This document shows, one piece after another, positions 35,601 to 47,927 of a stretch of DNA of 64,000 nt (its first letter is position 1; every line of letters begins with the position of its first letter). Source of the stretch: Grammothele lineata. Taxonomy: Eukaryota > Basidiomycota > Agaricomycetes > Polyporales > Polyporaceae. The DNA is taken from NCBI GenBank assembly GCA_002150815.3, contig NDFF03000394.1, positions 124,001 through 188,000 on the forward strand, in the 5' to 3' direction. Below the pieces are notes generated by a model that was given only the letters and a program-made list of their open reading frames with translations, did no database searches and had not been told where the DNA came from. The position numbers were made by a program, and so were the translations under genes.

Positions 35601-36380
35601 CAACAGGTGTGCAGAGACGCGATGTATTTCAGAGTGCCACGGGTCTACATGGAAAACAACCGGGAGCGAAGGTCCGCGTTCGCCTTGCTCCTCGCGGCTA
35701 CATATACGCCTTGTGGTATCCTCGCTTGGTTGTAGCTCGCGCTGGTGCGCAGCATGCCCCCGGGCCACGCTCACTTGTGCGTGTCCCCGCGCCTCCGCGC
35801 CTTTGCGGCCTCACTCTGTCGCGCGCGCAATGACTATCAACGAGTGCTCATGGGCGCGCGGAGGCCAAGAGTGCCTCCGGTATAAATATAATCATTGATA
35901 TAAACCCTAAAAGAGCTCACATACCTTCACGAGCATTTATTCAAAGTCTTTTGCGGGCAGCAGAGCGGCTTAGTGACGAGTGCATGATCGAGACGGCTCA
36001 CTGCAGAGTCACTCGCACCTATGTATGTATTTTGTAACTGAGTTATCTTAGGAGAAGGCTTGATGGAGGTGCCAGTAGTAGGTGTCTGAGTTTGTGCTGA
36101 ATACGAGACACACACCGGGTTATGCGCAGTGGGTGATTGAGCGGCAAGCAGCGAGCCACGAGGTAAAGGATTTCATGTGACTTGGTTGGTGACTCAGCTA
36201 TGACGTAGGGCAGGAAAAGTGGGACGACGTACGGTGGGTGCAATCCTAGCTCTAACGAGCAAGGGATCAAACAGTGCTAGCACACGACCCAGCAAGCATA
36301 TCGCGCCCCCAGCCCGCCCTCACACCACAGCCCAGTCACGGTGCTGGCATCTGCCCTGCCTTGCGCACAGCTTTCACTCG
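26652..36380. other. Gene-poor block of about 9.7 kb
   Basis: I support no gene here. The first 500 bases must contain the NAA50 promoter; frames at 26330-27158 on both strands are mutual shadows with no domain. From 28.2 to 30.7 kb the sequence is GC-rich with several frames of 100-200 codons in changing registers. From 31.8 to 33.6 kb it is A/T-richer with almost no frames. From 34.2 to 35.5 kb the minus strand has overlapping frames of 60-170 codons (for example FVVSLLSSSESFRILD and WWTSLKEIVV) that could be remains of a leucine-rich F-box-like gene, but I cannot join them. No terminal repeats, long poly(A) or reverse-transcriptase motifs were found. Confidence 0.5.
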
Positions 36381-37413
36381 ATGCTTGCTGCCCGGCGATT
36401 GGCCATCGCCTTCGTTCGAAACCGCCCTTTCCCCAGAGCACCCTTCATCATCGCGTCCATGTCTACCACCGCTGATCCCAGGGCCGCCTCGACAACTCCC
36501 GCGGGCCCCGTCGAGCAAGCGATACGTGCGAAGGTGCGCCCATATGCCCCCATCTCCCCTTCCTCGTCTTCCTCGACCAATCTCCGTCTGTTCCCTCGGC
36601 GCTCCTTCATAACGGTCCTGTGCTTGCGCGTTGGAGCATCTGAGCACTCACTGACTTGTGAATGTCTTTCCCACCCTTCCACGCGACTCGGCCTGTGCAC
36701 CTCCAACACACGCAACAAATGCAAATGTCGCGCGTGCCCATTTGCCACTGTTCTTGCAACGCACAACAATCTGCGCACGCGGCCGGTTCGGATACACAAC
36801 GACGGCGACTGCCGCCTCCTCCGGCCTCACGCTTAACCAAACACTTGACCAAACAGCTCACAGAGCTCCTCAGCCCGACGCAGCTGGATATCACAAACGA
36901 CTCGTGGCAACACAGGCATCATGCTCCGATGAGGGCTACAGGCGGTGGCAATGGCGAAACCCGTATGTGTTGCCATTTTTTGATACATATTGCAGCAGCT
37001 CGCGCACGCGAGGGGCCACAGCTATGTTGAGGCAGCTCGCAACGGCCTTGCGCGCACGGGGCTCCCCGTAGCGCGCGCTGGACTGACCGCATCCGTTTGT
37101 CGTTGTGTGTACAGATTTCTCAGTACACGTCGTATCAGAAGCGTTCCAGGGGAAGGTCCGTCATCTCCGCGCGTCTGATCCTCTCCCCGTCCCCCACCCC
37201 TGCACGTTGTCTGCCAAAGGTCGTCGAACTGACAGGTTGCTGCCGTCGTCCCGCGGCGACTGCTCCCCTTTCGATCGTGTTTAGAATACGATGCAGCGGC
37301 ATCGGATGATATACGCGGCACTGTCGGACGAGCTCGCCGCGGGCCTGCACGCGCTCTCACTCAAGACGAAGACTCCGGCGGAAGTACAGCCGGCAACCTC
37401 GACGCAAGCCTAG
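36381..37413 (+). CDS. BolA-family protein with a likely mitochondrial presequence
   Basis: BolA proteins partner monothiol glutaredoxins in Fe-S cluster handling; the mitochondrial form helps mature [4Fe-4S] enzymes. Exons are 36381-36533, 36857-36962, 37115-37155 and 37285-37413 (142 residues, phases closed). The start MLAARRLAIAFVRNRPFPRA is Arg-rich, without acids and amphipathic, as in matrix targeting. A second in-frame ATG (MSTTADP) just before the conserved domain could give a cytosolic form. Conserved blocks are PVEQAIRAK, LSPTQLDITNDSWQH, HHAPMRATGGGNGETHF, FSVHVVSEAFQGK and QRHRMIYAAL, ending LHALSLKTKTPAEV. The first intron (323 bases) is far longer than the usual 50-100. Confidence 0.9.
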
Positions 37414-39177
37414 TCGATACCACGATGTTCTTGTCCTTTGATTACGGCCAGCAATGGAGACGGTTTCGTACAGTACAATGACTGAACACAAGACGTAGGA
37501 TCGAACGACGGGAGGAGTACAGCGCCGTCGGAAACACTACGACGAAGATCCAGAAAGGACAAGGCGAAAGCCAAGATGGCAATCGTCTCGGTCCGCTTTG
37601 CTCGCCTCGAACGCTGGTACAATGATCTTACTGAGAGTACAGAGGACAGATCACAGCAGTATATTTCTTCCGCCTGCGAGTGCCGTGCTGTGACATTCTG
37701 TCCAATGTCCGAACGGGTCGACGAAACCACTGACGACTGTAATGACAAGCCCAAATAAGAAACCAAACGGCGGGGTGATTGATGATCGCGTGGCTAGAAG
37801 TCGTGGGTGATCGTAGCAGCTAGTTGGCGTGGGCTTGCGCATAATAGCATCCAGTAACGGATCGTCATAGCAGCACCGGGGGAACCACCTGCATCCACGG
37901 CCGAAGAAGGCGATATGTGTCGCATGCTCGTTCAGAGGCCCATTCAAGACGCATGGCGTTCGGATCCTAAGCCCGCGACGGTCGTCCTCAAAATGGTGGC
38001 CGGTGGCGGTATCGTGTAGCGCTGATCATGTATGTTGGATGTGGGAATTATCTAAGACGTGAATTCCGTCAATTACGAGGCATGCTAGCGCGGTGCGATA
38101 ATGAGATCGCGAAGTGGCTGGCTGTGTTCAAGCAAGCTTGGAGGCCTCTGGGACAGATGAGAGCGCAGCATGCTTGGGCGGGCGGGTACGTGCGAGCTGG
38201 GACGCTGAGGCGGTTGCATCGCTGAAACGGCGACGTGTTTTGGATCTTCCCCTACCTACAGCGCTGGTCCGAAGGCGACGCACATCGGTCCGAGAGAGCT
38301 GGATAGATGTCAGGATTACGGAGTGGAAAGTGAACAGAATTCGAGAGCGAAGGATTCAAGACATGCGAAGGTTAAACCTTCGCAACCCATCGCTGACGAT
38401 CATGGGCGCCGCGTGTCTCATGCTCTCGCGCTGTCGATGGAGGGCGACGGTAACCGGCTGGAAGAGCGAGGGGAGTCAGGCCGCGACGCCAACACTGAGA
38501 AAGGATGCATGTGGCCATCGCACAACGATGACCGGAGCGTACGGCCCTCTGATCTCTGATTTCCTCTTCCTCGATCGCGTGGATCTCCCCGACGCTCTCC
38601 TATAGACGCCCGCCGGTGACCTTGGCGTCTAGCTTACATCCCCGGCGCTTGGCACCCATTTCTGCCTTCCAATGTCCATGAACGTTGTTTCCCGCCGGCA
38701 GCAACGCCCGCTGCTCCTCGGTAACTAACGCCACCGGCTTAGGGTTACATGCTACCTGCGCGCCGAGCAGTGTAACAGCGGAGAGGCAGCGAGCGAGCAG
38801 CGTCGCGCGACCTGAGCGGCGCCTTGCTCGCTGTCTCGCGCGCTGTAACGACTGTCATCAGCTCGTCGTCGAGCTCTGCCAGATACATGGAGACGTGTCG
38901 ACGGAGCCGTAATGTTCCCTACGGCGAGCCAAGGCAACATCTACCCAGGTCCTGGTCTCGAGATCTCCATTCGAGATCGAGCACCGGCTAGCCGGCGACA
39001 ACGGTACTGGGGAGGGCTGGGGAGCCACTTGGCTGCGCGCGCGGCTACGGATCCGGACCCAACAGTGTTCGTCGCTCGCTCACTACATATAGCCATAGGT
39101 CCTCGCCCTCCCTCGGTTTCCCTATTCCTGAGATCTTCTTCTCATCCCCACCCACTCACACTCATAGCGTTCGTGCC
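37414..39177. other. Intergenic, no supported gene
   Basis: 1.8 kb. The longest frame (from about 38114, 163 codons) has no domain. A perfect 9-base inverted repeat around one base lies at 38365-38383. The end must hold the promoter of the next C2H2 gene. Confidence 0.5.
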
Positions 39178-40236
39178 ATGCCGCCTCGCCCATCCTCCTC
39201 TTCCTCCTCAAGCACCGACCCCGCTGGACGAGGTGAGCAGAGGCCGACGCTCCCACCCATTCGACAAATCTTCAAAGGTGAGTCCGCCCTTCCATCGTCG
39301 CTTCTCTTTTCGTATGCATCTTCGAGGACCAACCCCTGACGCGCGCACTACTCCGCACACAGACGAGCTCGAGCGCTCTGTCCCACCCCACCAGACGCGC
39401 GGACCGTCCTCTTCCCCTCACATGAACCGCCTCCACTTGGAAGAGGACCCCCGGTACGCCGCGCGCGGTGGCGCGTCGTCCCCCGCGCCTCGTGGGTACG
39501 CTATCCCTGCACCCGCCCCCGGTACGCCACACGCTGCGTACGCCGCCTACCCTGCCCCAAGTCGTCCCGCCTCCGCCGCGTCCCACCATCACCAGTACCC
39601 GGCTTATGTTCAGCCCGGGCCGTCGCACGCGCATCACCCACAAGGCGTACCCATGGCGTACCCTCCGGGATACCCTCCCCAGTACCCGCCGAATCCGCGC
39701 GGACCGATCCCAACGGGCAGCATCCCATACGCGGGCGGCATGGTCGCGGGCGTGCACCAGCACCCGCACTCGGATACGGGCGCCGACCGGGGCTCTTCGT
39801 CGCGCTACGAGTGCTCGTACTGCGGAAAGGGCTTCACGCGCCCGAGCAGTCTGAAGGTGAGCATGAAGTTCCCTTCGCACGTCGGAGGAGCCACTCCGCG
39901 CGCGCGCGTTTGTCTGAGGCGACCGAGAACTCACGTCCGCGCCCGCCCTTTACAGATACACATCAATACCCACACAGGCGAGAGACGTACGTGGCGACGT
40001 CCTGTTTCGTCTTTTGCGCGAAAGCTGACATTGTGCCTGGCTCTGGGCTTTCAGCGTTCACATGTCCGTACGAGGGCTGCGGAAGGAGTTTCAGCGTGCA
40101 GAGCAACATGCGCCGCCATGCGCGGGTACACACGCGCGGCGCAAGCACGCAAAGCAGCGAACTCCTCGAAGAGGATATTGTCGACGAGGAGGAATACCCT
40201 TCCTCCGAGTCGTCCTCGCCCAACTCACGCAAGTGA
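39178..40236 (+). CDS. C2H2 zinc-finger protein, four exons
   Basis: A likely DNA-binding transcription factor. Exons are 39178-39277, 39363-39856, 39956-39986 and 40055-40236 (268 residues). It begins with Ser/Pro-rich sequence, then LPPIRQIFKDELER, which often precedes fingers in basidiomycete regulators, and a long Pro/Ala/Tyr-rich segment (residues about 60-180). Finger 1 is CSYCGKGFTRPSSLK|IHINTH and is split by an intron between Lys and Ile. The TGERPF linker is also split, between Arg and Pro. Finger 2 is CPYEGCGRSFSVQSNMRRHARVH. The 31-base third exon encodes only the end of finger 1 and the linker. The C-terminus is acidic and Ser-rich (LLEEDIVDEEEYPSSESSS), suggesting an activation segment. 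Confidence 0.88.
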
Positions 40237-42104
40237 CGTACGCACCGCCCATGTCTCTGCTGCCGAAGCCCGAAGTCCCACTGCTCCCGCCGCGGTATCC
40301 ATCTCTTCCTGCGCTGACCCCCGCGCACCCCGATGACCTCTTCCCCCCGTGGTATTATCCTTCCGACTTGCTCCGTGCCCGCCCACGCCCGCGGTCCCCC
40401 TTCGTATCGTTTGACAACACCACTCGTTCCTCAGTCGAACCCAGGCCTACACCCCACGCACGCTAAATCCACCCTCCAGATCGCTATCCTACCTCACGTT
40501 ATACTTCGTCCTCACATGCTATTGTCGATATTTATTCGCTATCATCGTCGCATCGCACTGTACACTACGCATCCATCAACCACGCATACGTCTCCTCCCG
40601 TCACCATCCTCATCTCCTTTCGGTCGCCCGCTTTCGTGTTCTTCTCGCGCCGCACCGCTTCGTTACCATTTGCCCGTATTTTTATTTCCGTTGCAGGAAC
40701 TTCGCTTCGCGCCACTTGGCAATTCCCAGACCCTTGTTCGCTCACTGCTCGTTCGTCTGCGGCGCGTCCAATTGTCACCGTCGCGCTGCGTTGATCTGCA
40801 ACCGGGGTCCCTTCTGCTGTTCACTTCTTGGCTTCTTTCCCTTTTCTTGGCTAATCCCCTTCGGGATGATTCGGCCTAACTTCTTCATTCCAGACTTTTT
40901 CTCGTTATTTATTATCACCATCCATCTCGCTCGGGCGTCCAGGGTTCACTCAGGGACACTTACGCGCCAGCGGCGGCTGCTCACGTTTGCCCTGGCCACC
41001 CTGTTATTTATCGCTCCTCCCAGTCCCATCCGCATCATCCCCCGCACACACATATCTATCATCCGGCATCCGATCCGTCCGCTCATTCTCCGTCCCACTC
41101 GCAGCATTCACTCATTTTGCATCCGTACTCTGCACGCATCGCATCTGCACACACATTCACTCTCCAGCATCACTCATTTGCATCAGCACGCACGCATATA
41201 GTCATTGCATCCGCTCATTACACCGTATTTATCAACCGCATACATTCGCTTGTCTCTCGGGTCGCATCGCTCTGGACTTCTCGGGGAGCTGGACCTTGTT
41301 GTACCAAGTACTATTTATCCACCCTGCTCTGTACCACTACGCTGTAGATAGACTTTTGTGCCACTCTGTAGAACACACCTCTGTACCTTGTACTATCCCA
41401 CCTGCCTCTGCCTGCATCTACATACGCGCACATCCTATCCATCTACTAGTCGCTCTATCCCCGTGTGGTCAGACTCCCCTACCTGCGCCGCACCTAGTGC
41501 AGTGCTTGTGAGCCATCAGCACCTCTCCTCTGCAATATGATGTCGACCGCCCCCGGGCACAGCTAGCTGCGCTCCCTTAGCAGGGCAGCTCAATTCCACG
41601 GGTGTTAATCCAAGACACCCCTTCCTGTGCTGGTCTGACAAGCTGCGCGCGAATCCAATGAACGAGTGACCCGGTCTCCCCCTCGTCCTACTTTGACAGA
41701 AGTCTGGACAGAAGTTTGGTTGCCGTGTTGGACGAAATACGGTCAGATTCGCGCCACATCTCGGCCGACGAGCGGAGGCAGATCATACCCAAGCGAAAGG
41801 AAGTGCGCATTCGCAGTAAGGAACGTAATAGACAGTATTATAGCGGACAGATAGCGATATCGTGGGGGCTGTGGGCGTCTTACGACATACAATACGAAAT
41901 GATCATCACGAGCGATGCGTCTAAGTGGGGAGAAAGCTAGAGGAAAGAAACGAAGTGAAGACTTGTCGGAGAATCCACGACGATAAAGTTTAGCGCGGGA
42001 AGCGCCTAAAGCGCACAGCACATTCTCCCCTGATCTGCGCTCCCACCACAACTCGCACCGAGTCAAGTAGTCTCGGGCCACCAGGGAGAATCACTACCGC
42101 TTGT
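40237..42104. other. Convergent 3' region, no supported gene
   Basis: 1.9 kb between the stops of the C2H2 gene and eEF3. Pyrimidine-rich on the plus strand from 40.4 to 41.5 kb, with open frames that are low-complexity by-products. No gene or RNA seen. Confidence 0.5.
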
Positions 42105-45100
42105 TCACGCATCGCTGTCGGTATCCTCCGGCTTCGGCCCGCCGAACGTGAGCCAGTTGAGCTTGCGGACGCGCCGCCGCTCCTCCTGCGCCTTGATCTG
42201 GTTACGAGTGAGCTTCTTCTTCTTCTTCGCCACCGGAGGGGTCCCCGCCCCATTCGCCTTCCCATCTTCGGCGCCGCTACCTGCGGGAGTCGCGGCGGTC
42301 GACGCGGCGGGCGACTGGACGCGGGAGCTCATCGCGGGGGTGTTCGCGCCACTACCCTTAGGCGACTTGAAGGCAAACGCGTCCTCGACGACAGCAACCT
42401 TGCCCTGCTGGGTCATCCGGCCGGCATCGACGTTCCAAATCTCGGGACCTGTGACAATCGATAGTGGCAGGAATGGCGAGCGTCGGTGTATTAGCATTGT
42501 GTCAGGTCACATGATTCAGAATATCACTTACAAAGTGCAGTCACGAACTCTTCGTTGTGGGAGATGATGACCTGGTAGATCATTGTGAGTGGATCCCATC
42601 CCAGGACAACCGAAGCAAGTGAAGGGAAACGTTGCTTACAACTGCGCCCGCCCAGTCGCGGATGGCAACTGCCAGACCACCTAGAGCTTCGCGATCCAAG
42701 AAGTTGCTAGGCTCGTCCAGCACACAGATCTAAGCAAGAACGAGAGCAACAGAAGACGTAAAAGATACGTGGTCAGTAACTAGCACGCAGAGGGACCGAG
42801 TGAGACCGCGACGTACCTGTGGGTTGTTCCAAAGGCATGCCGCGATGACGAGCTTAATCTTCTGACCTGCGGAGTGATGTTGTGTTAGCATGATCCGATG
42901 ATCATATGAAGCAGTGACGCAAACCTCCAGAAAGCCCAGCTATTTCATTGTATTGCGCGATGTCGCCGTCGAGTCCAATGTCTTCGAGATGCTTGCGGAC
43001 GACATGGGCGGCAGTGTCGCGCTGGCCTGCGCCCTCGCGCGACGACTCAAGGTCGTCAAACTGCTGGACAAGCTTGGTGAAACCCTTCTCAAGAAGCTCA
43101 TCGCGAGGGATCCAGGTGTTGAACTTGTGGTCCAAACCTATCAATGTTGTTCCGTCAGAATTTACACCCCGCGATGGGACTGCGATCATGATCTTCAAAA
43201 TACCCACCTCGCCATTTAATCTCGTACTGGAACGACTTCTTGAGCTTCTGGCGGCCCATGATCAACTATAGTGTGGGCGGGAGGCGGTGGTGAGCACAGT
43301 ACGAAGCACGGTCAACAGGACTTCTACAGACCTCAAGCTTACGCCGCTGTCCATTCTTCCCCACGAAGTCAGTCTCAAGCGCCGCTTTCTCCTCTTCTGT
43401 GAGAACTCGAGTTGCCTTCTCCAGAATCTCGCCTAAGGATATGGTCAATCACGATACTGCTCAGGCACAGCATACAGATAATGTACTCACGGTCATGACC
43501 ATCCTGGAAACGCCACTGGATGTACTGAATCGGCGTCTTCTCCAGATGGCGCTCTATCGATGATATATTACAAGGTTAAGAAGTGTGCAGGGTCGTCATA
43601 CGAAACTCATTGCACACACCGATGTGATGGGTCGCGTGTTGTGACACGTATCCAATACGCAACGCCGGATGTTTGTACACTGATCCTTCCTGGGGCACCG
43701 TTTCGCCCTAGCATACCAGTGTCAGAGCTACAGGCTGGCGACGCACTGGTCCATGCAAAGTGACGTACGGTGAGAAGCTTGATGAGCGTAGACTTGCCTG
43801 CGCCATTAGGGCCTATGATTCCCACCCGGCTGCATCGGAGGTTCCCGACGTCAGTACTCCGCCGACCAAACACCGCTAATACATTGAACGTAGGAACAGC
43901 ACTTACCTTGACAGAGACAGTGCACAGCTGACGTTGTACAGACTGGGCTTTGATCGCCCGGGGTATGTGAAGGTGCAGTTCGTCATCTTCAGGATCGCAC
44001 GTGTGTTGCTGCGAACGCCCATCAGGGATCCAGGAGGAGGGAAGGCGAACTTGACTGATGTAGCTGCAAGAGTATAGTACGACTTTGCCTCCGGATGTTT
44101 TTCCACGAACGAGGACAGGTTGCCTGGATAGTAGACAAGCTATGCAAGTGTCAGAATTACTACGACTGACTCAAAATTATAATTCATACCTTCTTGGTCT
44201 CATAGTGGATGATATCCGTCGTCACGGTATCTAGGAAACTGCAGCACCACGTGAGTGATCCTTCGTCGTGAGTGCACGAGACGAGACGTACCCGGAGTCG
44301 TGACTAACGATGAGGCAGGTGACATGCTTCTGAGAAATCAAGTATTGCTCGAGCCACCGAACGGATGCCCGGTCCAGCTAGAAGAAGCTGTATGTCAGAC
44401 ATGCTCCGTGACGGATCACAAGGTATGACATACATGGTTAGTAGGCTGAGGTGAGATACTGCGGTCAGTATGTCGCATGTAAGGACATATGAAAGCATAC
44501 CTCATCCAAGAGCAGGAGATCTGCTTTGTATAACATGGCTCTGGCAAGCTCCAACTTCATTTTCCACCCTCCCGAGAGACCGCCGACGAGTTCCTCCTGC
44601 CTTGCATCGTCAAAGCCAACCTCCAAAAGTTGATCCCGAATCTTTGATCGCGGGACGTGCGCCAGAGCCTTGTCTGCCAACGGACAATGCGTTCAAAGCA
44701 AGATCAGTATTCGGAGTCTCACGTAAGCGGACTTCGAGCCGTTTACTCACCCGAGGCCACGAAGTCGAGGACAGAAAGCGACGTATCCTCGCCTTGAAGC
44801 GAATGCTCCACCATCACGCATCGTAGCTGGTCTTGCGGTGGGAAGTTCTCTACTTTTCCATCGCGGAGCTGACGCATGAGCGTAGACTTCCCGGAACCGT
44901 TCGTGCCCAGAATGCCGTACCGGCGGCCGCGGAAAAGTCGGAGGTGCGTGTGCGAGAGAAGGAGGAGAGCGCCATACGCCAGCGAGAACAGCGTGTCACA
45001 CAGCAGCTCGCCTTCTTCGGATGAACCATGGGTAACGCCGCCGTGCTTGGCCTCGTCGGCCGCAACAAAGTGTGTACGAACGCGCTCGGTGAACTTTGTG

Positions 45101-47016
45101 GCGCCCGCAGCACCTTCCGCAAACCATGGCTCGAGAAGAGAGCCGAGGCTACGTTGCCAGGCCTTCGTGTCGGAGAAGTTCCGGGTGTGTACCAGGTCGA
45201 CCAGAAGTCCCGCGGAGAATTCGAGGACCTGCTTGAGAAGAGGATGCCGAGGCGTATGAGGGCCGTTGGGCTTGTCCGCGGATATGATAGCGAGGTCCTC
45301 GGGGAGTAGCGTGAGAACGGAAGAAAGGACCTCCGCGGTCTCGGCCTGAACGTCACGGTGTGCAGGAGGTGGTCCATCTTTGGAGGCGCCGGACTTCTGG
45401 AGGGTGGAAAGCGCCGTCTCGGCGAAGGCACGGACCTGTATTAAGCGATCAGTCGTACACTACGTGACGATACGATCTCCAATCTTAGAACACACCTCGG
45501 GGAAAGCAGCGCCCTTGGCGATCTTTTCCACGCCATCGACCAGCGGACTGAGGTAGGTGGCTGCTACTTTCGGATCACGAACGAGCTTGACTAGGTTCTC
45601 AATTACAACGACGGTACGGCGTTGGACTTCCATCGAACGATCGTTGAGGGCACGAAGTAATAACGGAACAAGGACGGCGAGTGCGGGGGCGGTCACTTCG
45701 GCCACAAAGGTCGTATTGGAAAGCGATTTGATGCATTGGGGAACAGTATCGGGGTTGGACATGCACTTCACGAGGGTGGGGATGTGGGGGCTCAGGTCGG
45801 GGTTAGCCAGAGAAGTACAGAGAGCGGTAGCGCATTTGATGGCAGCAGATGACACCTAGACCCAATGAACCCTCTGACTTCGCGCATACACGGGCACGGA
45901 CATACCTCAGACTTCGTATCGTGCATAGCACCCTCCACTTTGGGGATGGTAGTTCCGAGCTCCTTAGCAACGGCATCCTTTGCCGAGTTCACGAAGGATT
46001 TCATAGCGTCAAGGGCCCCGACTTTGGAACGCCATTTGCCCTTGTCAAGTATATCTTCCAGTGTCCTGAAGACGATCGGAGTGGCCTCGGGTGGGAATAA
46101 CTTGAGGATGGACTTTGTGGCTGAAGCGGCGCCTGTGCGAACAACATCGCCCTTGTCCATGTACAGATCGAAGAGGGGAGGGAGAGAAGGTAGGAGAAGA
46201 GGAGCGGCCGGTGCACCAAGTACGGTGGCCAGAGAGTGGAAGGCGATGGCGGCGGATTCACGCTCATAACCAGATTTTTTGTTAGTGGCATACCCATGGA
46301 GGGCGTTGAGGATGTTGGCATCCCTGTATTAAAGTCATGATCAGTATCGAATGTTGGTGAAGTGCAGGCGGGAACAGGAGAGGTAACAAAGCTGTAAATT
46401 TGCGGGGCTTGTGCATGATTGACAAACGCATAATCACGAATCCTGGGCATGAGGGCCCCATACAACAGTCCAACGACCGCAAAACTGACCGATTCTAGAG
46501 TACCGACGAACGAAGGACGCCTGTTCCCAAAGATACTGCGGGCAGACAGAAGCCTCGACAACTGCAGGGACAAGGCCTGAAATGGCATATCTGACAGGCT
46601 TTCGTTCTGGGAACGGCACCCCAAACTGCGAAGTCTTGCTCCTCTGATCCCAGCTCGCTCAGTGCGCCCAGAACATGACCGGCGACAGTTCTGACTTCGC
46701 CGGACAGAAGCCGATTCGCGGGCCACCCTCCTTAGAAAGCCGCAAAAACCCGGACGTGTTCTGCGCCCTCCAACCCCCGCCATGACGTCTGAACGGGGCA
46801 GCTACTCACCTGAGGGATTCTAACCCGGTCTTGGAGATCTCACGGGCGAGGCGGTCGGCGGCGGCTTTGGCATCTGTCGGCCGAACGTTCGGTGCACAGC
46901 GCGCGGGAACCTCGTGCAGACGCATACTCACCGGGACCAGTGGGCGCAGTGCGGAGCGCATCTAGCAGTGGTGCAAAATGGGATTCCGAGGCTACAGACA
47001 TGGCGACAGGAGACAT
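42105..47016 (-). CDS. TEF3: Translation elongation factor 3 (eEF3, ABC-F ATPase)
   Basis: A ribosome-bound ATPase that helps release deacylated tRNA from the E site, characteristic of fungi. Minus-strand exons are 47016-46932, 46873-46810, 46323-45906, 45855-45496, 45435-44751, 44673-44501, 44445-44434, 44377-44292, 44238-44190, 44139-43907, 43829-43769, 43707-43620, 43553-43491, 43432-43332, 43265-43208, 43137-42925, 42866-42817, 42729-42640, 42571-42532 and 42448-42105 (1090 residues, phases closed). Order: N-terminal HEAT repeats, ABC1 (GTNGSGKST; LSGGWKMKLELARAML; LLLLDEPTNHLD), ABC2 (GPNGAGKST; LSGGQKIKLVIAACLW; CVLDEPSNFLDRE; VVIISHNEEF) with the chromodomain-like insertion between its Walker A and signature, then a Lys-rich tail (KKKKKLTRNQIKAQEERRR). 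An alternative start lies at 47001. The second intron is 486 bases; exon 7 is 12 bases. Confidence 0.96.
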
Positions 47017-47927
47017 TGCTGTGATACAATGGATACAGTGTTGGAGGAGGTGGGACCCGGGGCAGTAAAAAATCTATGCAAGGCGGTGTGTTGCGCCGAT
47101 TATGGGAGAGTCTGGTGTAGTGAGGGTATGTTGGTCGTTGCTCGTGGACTGTGTTGCGCAGTGAATGCGATGTACTGGAGGTCTAGCAGCCAAGATGTAG
47201 AGTGAGGAAACCGTGCAAAAAGCCGTGCTCGAGGCGCGAGGCCGAGGAAGATGAAGACGAGGACAAGCCGCGCTGAAATTCTCGGACGGGAGATGGACCT
47301 GTGCGTTTGCCGGATATAGCATGCCACGTGATCGGGCCGTATTGTACCGCTCCGCCGCCACCGCACCTCCACAGCGCCCGACGTCGCGACGCGCTGCTTG
47401 ACCGGTGCCTGCTTATATCCCGCAACTGCGTTGCTCTCCGCTCTGGCCTCCATATGCCCAACACCCATTACCGCCGCATCTGAACACTATAATTGTATTG
47501 CGAACATGCGCAAGCGCTCTCGTAGGTGGCTGAGCTGCTGTTATCTGGACCAAACACATGGGCTGCGCCGTTGGCGTTCCTGCGTCGCATGATGGCAGCC
47601 CGTAGCCGCGCACACCGCCCCCCCTTCCACGTCGGTGAGAGCAAACTCGCGACCCTCCTCTCAAGTACCGCACTTTGCCACACTACTTCCGACCATGTGC
47701 AAACCAGGTTACATCATTCGCTTCCTTGAGGCTCTTAGCTTCTGTCGATGTGGCTACCTTGGGTACTGGTCTAAATGTTGATTGTCTCCTATCGGGTTTG
47801 GGATATATCTACCTCCCCAGCGACCGTCGACGCGCTCTTCCCCTCGCGTTCTCGGTCTCTTTGTACGCTCTTTGTCTCTCCCGGGCTGGAGCCGCCTCCA
47901 CACCAGGGCTCCCTCGCATAAGTCGCC
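47017..47927. promoter_or_regulatory. Divergent region between eEF3 and the membrane protein gene
   Basis: 911 bases between two divergent start codons, so it should hold the strong eEF3 promoter. Short frames only; no element can be named with confidence. Confidence 0.4.

Noticed and set aside
46001..46783. A 260-codon minus-strand frame across the long eEF3 intron
   Set aside because: It reads the flanking eEF3 exon in the wrong frame; no splice model links it. Only the coding-like pieces inside the intron are kept as a finding.
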